A stretch of 13,233 nt of DNA, from NCBI GenBank assembly GCA_021799405.1, contig JAJZAL010000147.1:1-13233 (forward strand), given 5' to 3'. Position 1 is the stretch's first letter. Each line of letters opens with the position of its first letter. Below, piece by piece: positions 13,189-13,233 of the stretch. The notes beneath the pieces are model-generated. The model had not been told where the DNA came from, did no database searches, and saw only the letters and a program-made list of their open reading frames with translations. Position numbers and translations under genes: made by a program. This stretch comes from Acidobacteriota bacterium. GTDB taxonomy: Bacteria; Acidobacteriota; Terriglobia; Terriglobales; Acidobacteriaceae.

Positions 13189-13233
13189 GGCTCAAGTCCA
13201 GATGGGATACGTTCTGTAACCAGTTTACCGTCA

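Noticed and set aside
1..13233. CRISPR array, prophage, toxin-antitoxin, tRNA or biosynthetic cluster
   Set aside because: No regularly spaced repeats, no tRNA-like cloverleaf, no phage, toxin or synthase domains seen on either strand.

Overview
The window is 13.2 kb of GC-rich bacterial chromosome carrying ordinary housekeeping and envelope genes. The protein styles and a palindromic repeat ending in GGGGCACCC suggest an acidobacterium of the Terriglobia/Acidobacteriaceae type. That placement is an inference from family resemblance, not a search result. There is no rRNA, tRNA, CRISPR array, insertion sequence, integrase or phage gene.

Layout from the left: a half ABC exporter on the minus strand, cut by the window edge (1-1381). 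Then a 576-base gap, and two small plus-strand membrane-anchored coiled-coil proteins, YtxH-like (1958-2353) and YtxG/DUF948-like (2551-3099). The second gene runs tail-to-tail into mnmA, sharing a CTAG that is the stop codon for both. mnmA (3096-4214) and an upstream NifS/IscS-type cysteine desulfurase (4380-5552) form a minus-strand pair for 2-thiouridine formation in tRNA. rfbD/rmlD (5686-6606) lies divergent from the desulfurase. A secreted PCYCGC-motif protein (6750-7202, minus) lies divergent from a class II fructose-bisphosphate aldolase (7555-8607), which ends in a textbook terminator. A GT87-type membrane glycosyltransferase follows (8885-10204). The right end is a long UvrD/PcrA helicase on the minus strand (10366-13188).

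Functional links: the desulfurase and MnmA are the clearest partners (cysteine sulfur to tRNA U34). RmlD and the GT87 enzyme both point to envelope glycan synthesis but are not adjacent. The YtxG/YtxH pair recalls the stress operon of Bacillus.

The most unusual signal is a short palindromic repeat family with two diverged copies. One sits in the desulfurase-mnmA spacer, where its mismatch becomes a G-U wobble only in the operon's own RNA. The other lies in frame inside the helicase gene, within an extra segment of about 130 residues that ordinary PcrA/UvrD proteins lack. I see no clear case for a wholly new multi-gene system.
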